From Anaeramoeba ignava (Eukaryota > Metamonada > Anaeramoebidae), in the NCBI GenBank assembly GCA_028826165.1, contig JAPDFW010000118.1, forward strand, positions 110,527-174,526: 64,000 bases of DNA, given 5' to 3'. The stretch's first letter is position 1. Every line of letters starts with the position of its first letter. Made by a program: the position numbers and the translations under genes. The notes beneath the pieces were generated by a model, which saw only the letters and a list, made by a program, of their open reading frames with translations, was not told the origin of the DNA and made no database searches. Shown one piece after another: positions 34,443-46,700 of the stretch.

Positions 34443-37400
34443 TTATTTCTTATTTGAAACAAATCCTCCTTTTGCTGGTTCTTTTGCAATCATCTTAAAT
34501 ACTTCAGCTAATTCAATATTATCTTTTGCTAAATGAAAATCTCCATTTCCCAAATTTGAAATTTGTCTTAAAAATTGAGTAGAATTACCAACATCACCTC
34601 CAAAACCAACAGTATGAATAATAAGATCAGGAAAATTAGGAGCGTTTTGTTGAAGAAAATTCATAGTTTGTTGTGGTTCCCAATCTTCACCATCAGTTAA
34701 AAGAACAAAAACAGGTCTAACTTGTTTTTCTTTTTCATTCAAATTATTAAGTAAATTAAAACCTCTTTCAAAAGCAACTTCAAAAGAAGTTCCTCCTCTT
34801 GGATCAATATTCCTGCAATATCTTTCAATCAAATTTGAGTCAACTATTTGAGATTGGAAAATAGTATCAACTTTGTCATCAAAAGCAATAAAAGTACATC
34901 GATCTTCTTTGTTGTTTTGCGTTCGTAAATCTAAATAATTAATGCAAGATTCATAAACTGCTCCTAATCTATTATTGTTTGTTTGTTTAACCCAATCATA
35001 AACACTTGGTTTTACATCGTATGATCCCATTGATCCTGATCTGTCAATAATCAAATAGTGATGATAATTTGCAAATCCTCCTGTATTTGGATGATTACAA
35101 GGAAAGAAATGGCCATCTGTTGAAGTATATCCTTGTGCTTGTCCATCAGGAGTTTGTTTAGGATCCCAAGGTTTGTGCCACAATGGAAGAACACAATAAG
35201 GTGGATGTCTTGCACCTCGTTTGGAAAGAATTTGATCAACATTAATTGGCTGTTTGTTGTTATCTTCTGCATTATCTTCTTCTGTTTCATGAATTTTTGA
35301 TCCACACATTGCTCCACAATGACTAAATTCAAATTTCTCTTCATTACTAAATCCACTTTCAAATTTAAGATAATGTTCCCAATAAAAATAACAAGTTGCT
35401 TCATAATACTGAACATTATCACTGTATTGATTTTGAGCAAGACGGATATATTTTCTATCTTCTTCAGGAATATCATTCAAATTTATATCATTAACAGGAA
35501 TTAAATGCATATGTCCTCTTCCAAAAAGAATACATTGATGAGTACAAATAAAAGGTTTGGCACTTTCGCCTGTTCTTAAGTTAATTTTATTGAATTGAAT
35601 TGCATCTTGTCCTTTTTCAGTAACAAGTGTACTTTCTCTCATATTTCCATGTTGACAAACATGAAGACCAGGATGACCTTTAGGAAGTGAACAGAAATAA
35701 CCACAAGATTTGCATTTATAACCGCAATAATGATATTCTTTGTCGGGATCGTATTTTCCTTGAACTAAACAAGTGTGTTGTCCATCATGATTTAATTGAT
35801 TTGGTGGAATTTTTAACACACATTGATTTGTTTCCCCATTTTGTTCTGTATATTCATTAAACTCAATAGTTTGTCCAGAAATTGTCTTAAATACTTGCTT
35901 ATCAAATACTCTTCTGTTATCAATTCGACAAATACCCTGTTGACATCTATGAGTGCAAATATGTTCTCTTCCACAAAAATGAATAGCATTTGGTTCTTTC
36001 ATTCCATGTAAATGATCATGAGATTGGCAAGGATTCCCGCAAATAGGGCATTTCGCAAGACATCCAACTTTATTACAAACACAAGCACCTTCATGATCAT
36101 GAGGTAAGGTGCATTTTTCTCCACAAACAATTCTTCCTTTATCTCCCTTTTGGTTGATAATTGTTTCGAAATTTACTGAACAGGGTTTTCCACAAAGATG
36201 GTTTTCAGGCGAAGTACTACACATACACGCTCCTGAATGATTTGGATCAAGAAGACATTTTTTTTGACAATTTGTAAAGCCGAATAAAGAGCACTTTTTT
36301 CCACAAGTATGTGGTTTATCGCAAATATGCTTTCCTTCATGACCCAATTTCTGTGTGCATCTTGTGTTCTTGTTTTCTGCTTCGCAATATTGGCATTTAT
36401 GAGAACATCCATGATCTGGATTTTTGCAATCATGATGAGTTTGGCTTGAATGATTATGGAGATGCATACATGGATAAAAGCATTTTTCGCATCGAATTGG
36501 GCATAATTTCCAAGTGTTCTTCAAATTATCACATTCTCTTTGGATGTTATTTTCGATATGTTGAAATTCTCCTTTTCCTGTTCCTTCAAATGCTTCTTCA
36601 AACTCTTTCTTCCATGAATTAAGCCATTTTTCTGTTTTTTGTATTCTTCTTTCCACAATTGATGTCAAGAACGGTTGGAAAATTTGATACCAGATTTTGA
36701 AGCAAGCGTCTAATCTTGGGAGAATATTTTCCTCAAAGTAGTCTTTTTGTTCGTCAATCAAGAAAGACATGAATTGATCTTGGGATTGTTCGGTTAAATT
36801 TTCTATTCCTTTTATAGGCCCTAATATCAGGCCTGAATCTTCATAATCAGAAATTGTGATTGTATATCTTATTCCTTTTTTAGTTTTTTCGTGATCGAAT
36901 TTGAAATTCTGTTTCTGCTTTTGATCTTTGATTCGATGCTCTTCAAAAACTTGTCTATCTTCTTTACTAATCTCAAATGAAAATAAAAGATCTGAATCTT
37001 CTTGAAGAATTGCGTTGTGTTTTTGTAAAGAAACCCTTGGTTTTTGCATTTGTTGTTTCCATTTCTTGAAATTTTCTGGAGTGAAAGTTCTCATTTCAAA
37101 AGAAGAATATGCTCCTCCATAAATTAAATCCTTTTGGATGTCTTTCATGTAATTAAATGCTTTATCTTGATATGCTTTGTCAATGGATCCGAAATCTTTG
37201 ATTGATAACTGAGTTAAGAATTGTTTGATGTTAGTGAGAAAACTTGGTCCTGTTTGGAATCTTGGAGGTGTTGCTTGTGGAACAACATAATCAAGATATT
37301 TGAAATATTCGTTTGAAGGAAATGTTGGGAATGGAATTGTTAAAACTCTTTCAAACATTGATAATAATAATTTGCTTTCTCTTTCTGATTGTTTTCCTTT

Positions 37401-40400
37401 TCTCAAATTGTCGTTATATTTCAAAATTGTATCTGAGCATTTTTGACCAAAAGAATTTGCAACAGATTCAAGTTGACTTAATTGGCAATCTCTTGGATTG
37501 AATAGCAATCTTCCTCCAAACAAAAATCTACTTTCCTCAAATTTAAGATGTCTTGTTCCTGCTGCCCAATTTTCAAGCATTGTTCTTGTGTATCTATCAA
37601 ATTGCATTGTTGTTCTCAGAATCATTAGATTACTAACTGCTGCTCCAAATAGTGCTGACATCATATCCTGTTGTTGTGTTTTTTCAAAACTTCCCAATCC
37701 TTCAAAATCTAAAAATGTAAATAATTTTTTTTCTTCAGGAGAGTATCTAACTGTCATCCAGACACCATCAGTACATCTTCCTCCAGCAACATCAAAGAAT
37801 GAGCTAAAGGATTATTTTAATTTTTTAGATTTAATTTTTTAAATTTAAATTTATAAATGATTTTTAAATATTCACCCTGCTAAATGATTAAGAAAAGTAC
37901 TCTTCCCACTAGATTGATTCCCACTGCATGAAACAACTATAACAGGTACTTGATAAAAATTAAATATTGATTCATATAACCCAAACCGAATTTGTTCTGC
38001 AAGTTCAGATGCCTTCATTGCTACTTTGTTTTCACCTAAATCTTCTGCTTTTGTAAGATCATTTTTCCAATCAAACCTAACACCATCAGTTAATGGAAGG
38101 AAATCTTCATAATAAAATCTAGCAATTTGCAAAGGGATTAAACAAATCAATTTCTGAAGCCAATCTCCAAAAGGCCATAATTTATCTTTGCTAAAAGTCC
38201 TAGATTTATCAAAATCTTTTAATTTATAAACTTCAAAATTAATTTTGATCTTTTCCATTGGTTTCTTGATTTCTTCATAAACCAAACTATGAAGATAATC
38301 TGTAATATCTTTGTAATTCTCCAGAACTGTATTATTAGAAAGTAAAATATTTAATGTTGTTTCTCTTTGCGGCAAAGAATATCTGGAATAAGTCGCGTAT
38401 TTATCGAAAATGAAATACCAATAATCAAGTAAAGAGTTCAAAGGCGGGGAAATATCCTCAGTATGCGCATTTTTGTCAAAAAAAGTCAATGAAGATTTGG
38501 TTGTAATTGTTCCTTGTTCTGTTTTGATTATTGCTTGGTATGTAACAATTTTCTTTCTTTCATTATCAAATCCAATGATAAAAGGCAAAGTGCGAATTTG
38601 GAAAAGTGAAAATTTGGTAGTGATAGGTAATTTGTCTGGAATAACAATTTCGTTAATTTTCTTAAAGATTTTCTTATCCTCTTCAATTCCAGGAGATAAT
38701 GTGACTCCCTGGATAACCCATAATTTGGTTAATTGACTGAAATATAATAAGAGAAGAAATGGATGTTGTGTAAGCATGATATTAAGTGTATTTGGCTCAT
38801 ATTTTAATTGGGCTATTTCGAGTGTTTGAAGATCAAAAGAAACATCTGCGACATGAAATAATAAAAGCTTGCCATTATCATGAAGTACCAAAACATCTTT
38901 TCGATTAGGAACAACATGAAGTTGCTGAATAATTGGCTTATTGTTTTTTTTGGCTACTGACCAGATATCTGATAGTTCCTTTCTATGAATTTCAGTTAAA
39001 CTTTTTGTGTCTTGGTCATATTGGAAAATTAATAATTTATGAGAAAATTCAACTTCATTACCAATTTCCATCTCAATTTGATTGTTATTGTTATTGTTAT
39101 TGTTATTGTTATTGTTATTGCTATCCTTTTTCTGTTCTCCAGTAATTTGATATAAAACAAGAATCGAACTAGTTTCATCAAATGAAAATAAAGTAACTTT
39201 TCCAGGAATTGCATTTGTTAATGGCTGATTTATATCACTATACTGTTTGGATGGATCAACGTGATAAATGATTGTATAAAGTTTGCCGTCATTTGTTTTC
39301 TCGATTGCTTTAAGAACATTTCCTCCTCGGAAAATATAAAAAAATACGATATTTTGATCAAATTTTGAAACTGTCCATTTTTTGGAAGATAGCAAACTGA
39401 CCGGAATTGCTCCAATTTGTTTTGCTCCATCTTGAGCGGTAGCATGCATTCCTAACTCTTCTTCTTGATGAGTAGGAATGCTAATTCGAAATGTTTGATG
39501 TTCAACCATTCCTTCAAGAACTTTTTGCTCTTTATAATGAACTTCTAAAAACTTTCCTCTAAAAAATGATTTCTTTTTCAAACGGAACTTTGTGATTGTC
39601 ATCTTGAATTTTGCATTTTTGTTATTAAGAATCCTCTCAATCTTCTCTTTTGTGCCATGAACGTTAAATGGTTTTGATGGACTGAAATCTTTAAGATCCC
39701 GAAGACCGGAGATTTTTGAAATGATTTTATTTTCATTTTTCAAGTTTTTTTTCCATGTCATAATTTGATTGATAAAACGAATAAAATGTGGATCATCTAA
39801 TTCTTGGAATGAAACAGTTTGGTTTTCAAGAAGATCAAAAAAGTTCTCAGGTTCAGTTTCTTTGAAACTGAGAAACTTTTCAGTAAAATTTAAACTAAAA
39901 TCGGATTTTGTAGTGAATAAGAAATCCTTTCTATACCATCCATATGTAAAGGTCATTTGTGTCTCTTCTTGATAAAATGGGGAATCTATTGGGATTGATT
40001 GATTAGTTGCAAATCCTGGTGAAATTCTGAATTCATTTCCTTTTGAACTTAAAACGGGTTCAAATGAAACCATGCATGGGAAATTCTGTCGAAATCTTTT
40101 GTGTTTTGGAATAAATTTTTCTTCGCTTAATAAATTGGCATTAATTTTCTCGTTTTCATCGAAAAACAGCACAACTTCATCACAAATCTCGTATAAAAAT
40201 CTCAATAAAAGTGTAACAACTGAACTTCTTGGGTTGGAAACAAATAATCCAAATTGTCCTGGCCATAAAAATATTGTGTGTTCAAAACGTTCATTTTCCT
40301 CCGTTTTGCGAGCTAAAAGATATAATCCTGGTTGCATTTTCTTTTCAAAATTTTTCAATTCTTGCACAAAATGCTTTGATATTGACTCAAGAAAATTAAG

Positions 40401-41786
40401 CAAAGATGTTTTTGTTCCATAAACACCAATTGGATGGAATTTCTTCAGCTGATTTAATTCACTAAATTCAATTTTTGTCATTTCGGGATCATCTTCTTTT
40501 CGAAGCTTTTCTAAATCCAAAAGATCCTGGATTTGATCCCTTTCAATAATGCATTTATCAATTGATGTTGATTCAAATGAATCTGTAAAAACTGAGACAA
40601 TTCTGTATAAATTCGGAATTTTTTGGAAAAGTGGATCAAATCGACCTGCAGTTACATCTGGGTCAACGTCATCGTTATCAGCAATGAAAAGCCAATAATT
40701 ACGATAACGTTCATGTTGTGTTTGTGATGTTCTTTCAATATTTTCTAATTGTGATAATTCTTTGTATTCAAGATTAGTTTCTCTGATTGGGCGATGAACA
40801 ACAACTTGAGTATTTCGATCTTTGAGAAATTTTTTGATTTTGCGATAAAATTTTGATGTTTCCATATCTTTTTTTATGATTTCCCCTCTTAATCTTTGTT
40901 CTTCTAATCTCTCACTTTTTTTTGTATTCAAAAAAATTGTTAAATTTTCATTTTCTTCTTGAAGAATTTTGTAAAGTTCATTTAGTTCTTCTGATTGAAT
41001 TGCTTGGTTAATTTCTTTATATTTTTGTGTGTATTTATCAGGAAGACGAACATATTTACGAATTTCATCTCTAATTGTTTGGTTTGTTTTGTCAAGAGAA
41101 AGAATTTTGTTTTTTAGTTCTTCTTCTAAGAATTTTTGATTTTGGTTTTCATTTTCAATTATATTTTGATTTTCAATTATATTTTGATTTTGAATTTGAT
41201 TTTGAATTTGAATTTCATCTTTTTTATCTTTCTTTTTTTGTTGTTCAATTTTCATCATTTTCATCATTCTTATTCTTATTCTTCTTATTCTTATTTTTCT
41301 TATCTTTCTTTTGTTTTTGTTCCTCATTTCCTTGATTTTCATCATTTTCTTTATTTTTCTTATCTTTCTTATTCTTATCCTTCTTATTTTTCTTATCTTT
41401 CTTATCTTTCTTTTGTTTTTGTTCCTCATTTTCTTGATTTTCATCATTTTCTTTATTTTTCTTATCTTTTTTATTCTTATCCTCCTTATTTTTCTTATCT
41501 TTTTTATTCTTATCCTTCTTATTTTTCTTATTTTTCTTATCTTTCTTTTGTTGTTGTTCCTCATTTTCTTGATTTTCATCATTTTCTTTATTTTTCTTTT
41601 TTTGCTTTTTTTCTTTATTTTCCTTTTTCCTTTTTCTTTATTTTCTTTTTTTTCTTTATTTTCCTTTTTTTCTTTATTTTCTTTATTTTCCTTTTTTTCC
41701 TTTTTTTCCTTGTGTTTTGTTTCTTTGTTTTCTTTGTTTTCTTTGTGTCTCTTTTGTTGATGTTTCTTTCTTTTAACTTCTGACAT
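34443..41786 (-). CDS. Giant GB1-like GTPase with Cys-rich region and VWA domain, 2,423 aa
   Basis: Two exons (41786-37876 and 37803-34443) join in phase as FLNHLAG-SFFDVAGG. Order: residues 1-220 Lys/Glu/Asn low complexity; a helical and possible beta-propeller middle with a poly-Asn tract; a GTPase domain around 1285-1500; a Cys/His-rich region around 1735-2130; a VWA domain around 2215-2420. GTPase motifs are P-loop GNQSSGKST, switch TDGVWM and G3 DFEGL, the pattern of the GB1/atlastin/very-large-GTPase group. The Cys/His region has repeated CxxxC, CxxC and HxGxH pairs (GHEGKHICDKPHTCGKKC) and likely binds zinc. The VWA domain has an intact MIDAS motif, DRSGSMGS, and LLTDGED. Function is unknown; immune-like or membrane-remodelling roles are known for relatives. 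The intron is 72 nt with a GTGAAT donor. Confidence 0.85.
39078..39122. repeat. (ATTGTT)n microsatellite encoding poly-Asn
   Basis: A hexanucleotide run inside the giant GTPase gene encodes about 13 consecutive Asn residues on the reverse strand, using alternating AAT and AAC codons. It lies in a loop of the middle domain. Confidence 0.85.
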
Positions 41787-42096
41787 TTTTAATTAAAAAA
41801 AAATGAAAAAAAAAATGAAAAAATGAAAAATAAAAATAAAATAAAAAATGGACATTTTTGGAAAATAACATTTAAATCAACAATAACATTAGAAAATAAA
41901 CTCAAATTTCAATTTAAAAAGAATTTATTGAAAATTTTAATTTTCTTTTTTTTTAATAAATAAAAAAGTGGATTAAAATTTCTTTTTTTTCCAATTTAAA
42001 TTGAATTGAAAAAAATTGGAAAAAATTGAAAAAATTGAATTGAAATTGAATTGGAAAAATGTTTGTTTCATTAAGAAAAAAAAATTATTTCTTCTT
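41787..42096. other. Intergenic spacer between GTPase and its paralogue
   Basis: 310 bp. The left part holds the 5' flank of the giant GTPase with one TGGACATTTT motif (41849). The right part (42001-42096) is a copy of the 3' flank found at about 34380-34445: gaattgg, aaaaatgtttgtttcatta and agaaaaaaaaatta occur in the same order. This shows the duplicated unit includes downstream sequence. A GTGGATT motif lies at 41967. Confidence 0.7.
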
Positions 42097-43420
42097 TCAA
42101 TTATCTCTGTCTTTTGCTGGTTCTTTTGCAATAATCTTAAATACTTCAGCTAATTCAATATTATCTTTTGCTAAATGAAAATCTCCATTTCCCAAATTTG
42201 CAATTTGTTTTAAAAATTGAGGAGAATTACCAACATCACTTCCAAAACCAATAGTATGAATAATAAGATCAGGAAAATTAGGAATATTTTGTTGAAGAAG
42301 GTTCATAGTTTGTTGAGGTTCCCAATCTTCACCATCAGTTAAAAGAACAAAAACAGGTCTAATTTGTCTTTCTCTATCATCCAAATTATTAAGTAAATTA
42401 AAACCTCTTTCAAAAGCAACTTTAAAAGAAGTTCCTCCTCTTGGTTTAATATTCCTGCAGTATCTTTCAATCAAATTTGAGTCAACAATTTGAGATTGGA
42501 AAATAGTATCAACTTTACTCATCAAAAGCAATAAAAGTGCATCGATCTTCTTTGTTGTTTTGCATTCGTAAATCTAAGTAATTAATGCAAGATTCATAAA
42601 CTGCTCCTAATCTATTATCATTTGTTTGTTTAACCCAATCATAAACACTTGGTTTTACATCTTTTGATCCCATTGATCCTGATCTGTCAATAATCAAATA
42701 GTGATGATAATTTGCAAATATTCCTGTATTTGGATGATTACAAGGAAAGAAATGGCCATCTGTTGAAGTATATCCTTGTGCTTGTCCATCAGGAATTTCA
42801 TTTGGATCCCAAGGTTTGTGCCACATTGGAAGAACACAATAAGGTGGATGTCTTGCACCTCGTTTGGAAAGATTTTTATCAATATTTTTTGGTTTGTTGG
42901 TTGTTATCTTCTGCATTATCTTCTTCTGTTTCATGAATTTTGATCTACACTTTGCTCCACAACGACTAAATTCAAACTTCTCTTCATTACTAAATCCACT
43001 TTCAAATTTAAGATAATGTTGCCAATAAAAATAACAAGTTGCTTCATAATACTGAACATTATCACTGTATTGATTTTGAGCAAGACGGATATAATTTCTA
43101 TCTTCTTCAGGAATATCATTAAAATTTATATCATTAACAGGAATTAAATGTATATGTCCTCTTCCAAAAAGAATACATTGATGAGTACAAATAAAAGATT
43201 TGGCACTTTCACCTGTTCTTAAGTTAATTTTATTGAATTGAATTGCATCTTGTTCTTTTTCAGTAACAATTATACCATCTTTCATATTTCCATGTCTACA
43301 AAAATGAAGACCAGGATGACCTTTAGGAAGTGAACAGAAATAACCACAAGATTTGCATTTATAACCGCAATAATCATTTTCTTTTTCTTGATTTTGTTCT
43401 TTTTTTGTAACTTCTGACAT
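42097..43420 (-). pseudogene. Truncated, frame-broken paralogue of the GTPase-VWA gene
   Basis: The first codons MSEV(T)KK match the start of the giant GTPase (MSEVKRKK). The protein then jumps directly to CGYKCKSCGYFCSLPKGHPGLH, the late Cys-rich region, and continues into VWA. The long N-terminus and all of the GTPase domain are absent. The MIDAS motif DRSGSMGS is intact. At 42515-42531 the reading frame breaks: the intact gene has GATGACAAAGTTG, here GATGAGTAAAGTTG, one base longer, giving a stop after AFDE. A second indel-like difference occurs near the KPKNIDKN segment. 5' and 3' flanks also match the large gene. It is either a decaying pseudogene or a gene making a 301-aa protein cut in mid-VWA. 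Confidence 0.8.
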
Positions 43421-43744
43421 TTTTAATTCAATTTAAAAAAAAAGCAAAAAAAAATGAAATAAAAAATGGACATTTTAAAAACAAAAACAAAAACGGACAT
43501 TTTAAAAACAATTAAAATTAAAACAAAAACAAAAGCTAAAACAAAAATAAAAAATGGACATTTTAAAAACAAAAATAAAAAATGGACATTTTAAAAACAA
43601 ACAAAAACAAAAATAAAAACAAAAACAAAAACAAAAACAAAAACAAAAACAAAAACAAAAACAAAAATTAAATCAAAAACAAAAACAAAAATTAAAATTT
43701 CATTTTTTTAATTTCATTTTTTATTTTCATTTTTTATTTTCAAA
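43421..43744. promoter_or_regulatory. Divergent region with repeated AATGGACATTTTAAAAAC motif
   Basis: The region between the paralogue start (reverse strand) and the NELF-B start (forward strand) carries the motif (A)TGGACATTTT four times, near 43467, 43494, 43554 and 43582, spaced by AAAACAAAAAC runs. A fifth copy (41849) sits upstream of the giant GTPase. The motif therefore marks the 5' side of both paralogues and may be a regulatory element, by inference. Confidence 0.5.
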
Positions 43745-46700
43745 ATGAGAAAAAGATTAATTGGATCATTAGGAGGAAAACATATTTTAGAACAATTAAG
43801 TAAAGAACAACCTGGAAAAGCAATTAAAACTTTTCAAAAAGAAAATGAATTACAAGATAAGCTTAATTAAAATAATAAAAAAAATAAATAAAAAATAAAA
43901 ATAAAAATTTAACGAAAAAGAAAACTTATTTAAATAAAAATAAAAATAAATTATTTTTTTTTTGAAATTATTTTAAAAAAACACTCCCTTCTTCAAAACC
44001 AGCAATAGAACTTTTATCACTTCTTGGATTTACAATGAAAGATATTAATTTAAGCACTCTTAATTTTATAAAAGAAAATACAATATCTTTAATAAAAAAT
44101 TTATCAGTTGAACAACAATTAATTTTTTTGGAAAAAAGTTTTCCATATATTGTTATTGAAGAACTTCAAGAGATTCCCATTTCTATTATGAAAAATTTAC
44201 AAAATGTTCCTGAAAATTTTCTTCGTCAATTAATTCCAAATCAAGATATTTGTTGTGTAAATTAAAATTATTATTAAAATTATTATTAAAATTATTATTA
44301 AATTTATTATTAAAATTATTATTAAAATTATTATTAAATTTATTATTAAAATTATTTATTAAAATTATTATTAAAATTATTATTAAATTTATTATTAAAT
44401 TTATTATTAAAATTATAATTATAATTATTATTAAATTTATTATTAAAATTATTATTAAAATTATTATTAAAATTATTATTAAAATTATTATTAAAATTAT
44501 TATTAAATTTATTATTAAAATTATTATTAAATTTATTATTAAAATTATTATTAAAATTATTATTAAATTTATTATTAAATTTATTATTAAAATTATTATT
44601 AAATTATTATTAAAATTATTTATTAAAATTATTATTAAAATTATTATTAAATTTATTATTAAATTTATTATTAAAATTATTATTAAAATTATTAATAAAT
44701 TTATTATTAAATTTATTATTAAAATTATTATTAAAATTATTATTAAAATTATTATTAAATTTATTATTAAAATTATTATTAAATTTATTATTAAAATTAT
44801 TAAAATTATTATTAAATTTATTATTAAATTTATTATTAAAATTATTATTAAATTTATTATTAAATTTATTATTAAAATTATTATTAAAATTATTATTAAA
44901 TTTATTATTAAATGTATTATTAAATTTATTATTAAAAATTATTATTAAATTTATTATTAAAATTATTATTAAAATTATTAAATTTATTATTAAATTTATT
45001 ATTAAAATTATTATTAAATTTATTATTAAATTTATTATTAAAATTATTATTAAAATTATTATTAAAAATTATTATTATTAAAATTTATTATTAAATTTAT
45101 TATTAAAATTATTATTAAAATTATTATTAAATTTATTATTAAAATTATTATTAAAATTATTATTAAAATTATTATTAAAATTATTATTAAATTTATTATT
45201 AAATTTATTATTAAAATTATTATTAAATTATTATTAAAATTATTATTAAAATTATTATTAAAATTTATTATTAAAATTATTATTAAAATTATTATTAAAA
45301 TTATTATTAAAATTATTATTAAAATTATTATTAAAATTATTATTAAAAATTATTATTAAATTTATTATTATATTTATTATTAAAAATTATTATTAAATTT
45401 ATTATTAAAATTATTAAAATTATTATTAAAATTTATTATTAAATTTATTATTAAAAATTATTAAAATTATTATTAAAATTATTATTAAATTTATTATTAA
45501 AATTATTATTAAAATTATTTTAAAATTATTATTAAATTTATTATTAAAATTATTATTAAAATTTATTATTAAAATTATTATTAATTATAATTATTATTAA
45601 ATTTATTATTAAATTTATTATTAAAATTATTATTAAAATTATTATTAAAATTATTATTAAAATTATTATTAAAATTATTATTAAATTTATTATTAAAATT
45701 ATTATTAAAATTATTATTAAAATTATTATTAAAATTATTATTAAAATTATTAATAAATTTATTATTAAAATTATTATTAAATTTATTATTAAATTTATTA
45801 TTAATTTTATTATTAAATTTATTATTAAATTTATTATTAAATTTATTATTAAAATTATTATTAAAATTATTATTAAAATTATTATTAAAATTATTATTAA
45901 AATTATTATTAAAATTTATTATTAAATTTATTATTAAAATTATTATTAAAATTATTATTAAATTTATTATTAAAATTATTATTAAAATTATTATTAAATT
46001 TATTATTAAAATTATTATTAAAATTATTATTAAATTTATTATTAAAATTATTATTAAATTTATTATTAAAATTATTATTAAATTTATTATTAAATTTATT
46101 ATTAAAATTATTATTAAAATTATTATTAAATTTATTATTAAATTTATTATTTAATTTATTATTAAAATTATTATTAAATTTATTATTAAATTTATTATAA
46201 AAAAAATAAAGAAACTTCCACTTGAAATTCAACAAAAAATATGGGAAATGGAACCAAATGTTTTTCTTCAACAAATCGAACTAATTGTAAATGAATTCCG
46301 ATTTGATTTCCAAGAACAAAATCGGGCTTTAGTACTTTATGGAACACAAATACATCCATCTAAAAGAAGACGAGGGAGTAGATCACTTCAGAAATTACTT
46401 GAAATAATTGGGAGATCACAAAAATTATACAATTTAACACTTGATTATCTACGGGATTTATTTATCAAAACAGCAGATTTGAATATTTGCACTTTTAAAT
46501 CAGGAGTAGTAATGGGAATTCATGATGCTCAAATCACAGAGCTCAATCGTAATAACAAATCACATACATTCACATGGATTTTCGATGCTTGTATTAAAGA
46601 CGGAACATGCCGAGCTTCACGAATTGATGAACTCAAAAAATTCTTTGATTCAATCACTGAAAATGATAAAATTCTTGGTGATATTGCAATGGTTCTTGCT

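Noticed and set aside
41075-41783. Phe/Leu/Ser-rich forward ORFs
   Set aside because: Antisense of the Lys/Glu-rich N-terminus of the giant GTPase.
44250-46274. LLLK/IIIK and FNNN repetitive ORFs
   Set aside because: Satellite of NELF-B intron 2; the period is a multiple of three so stops are avoided by chance.
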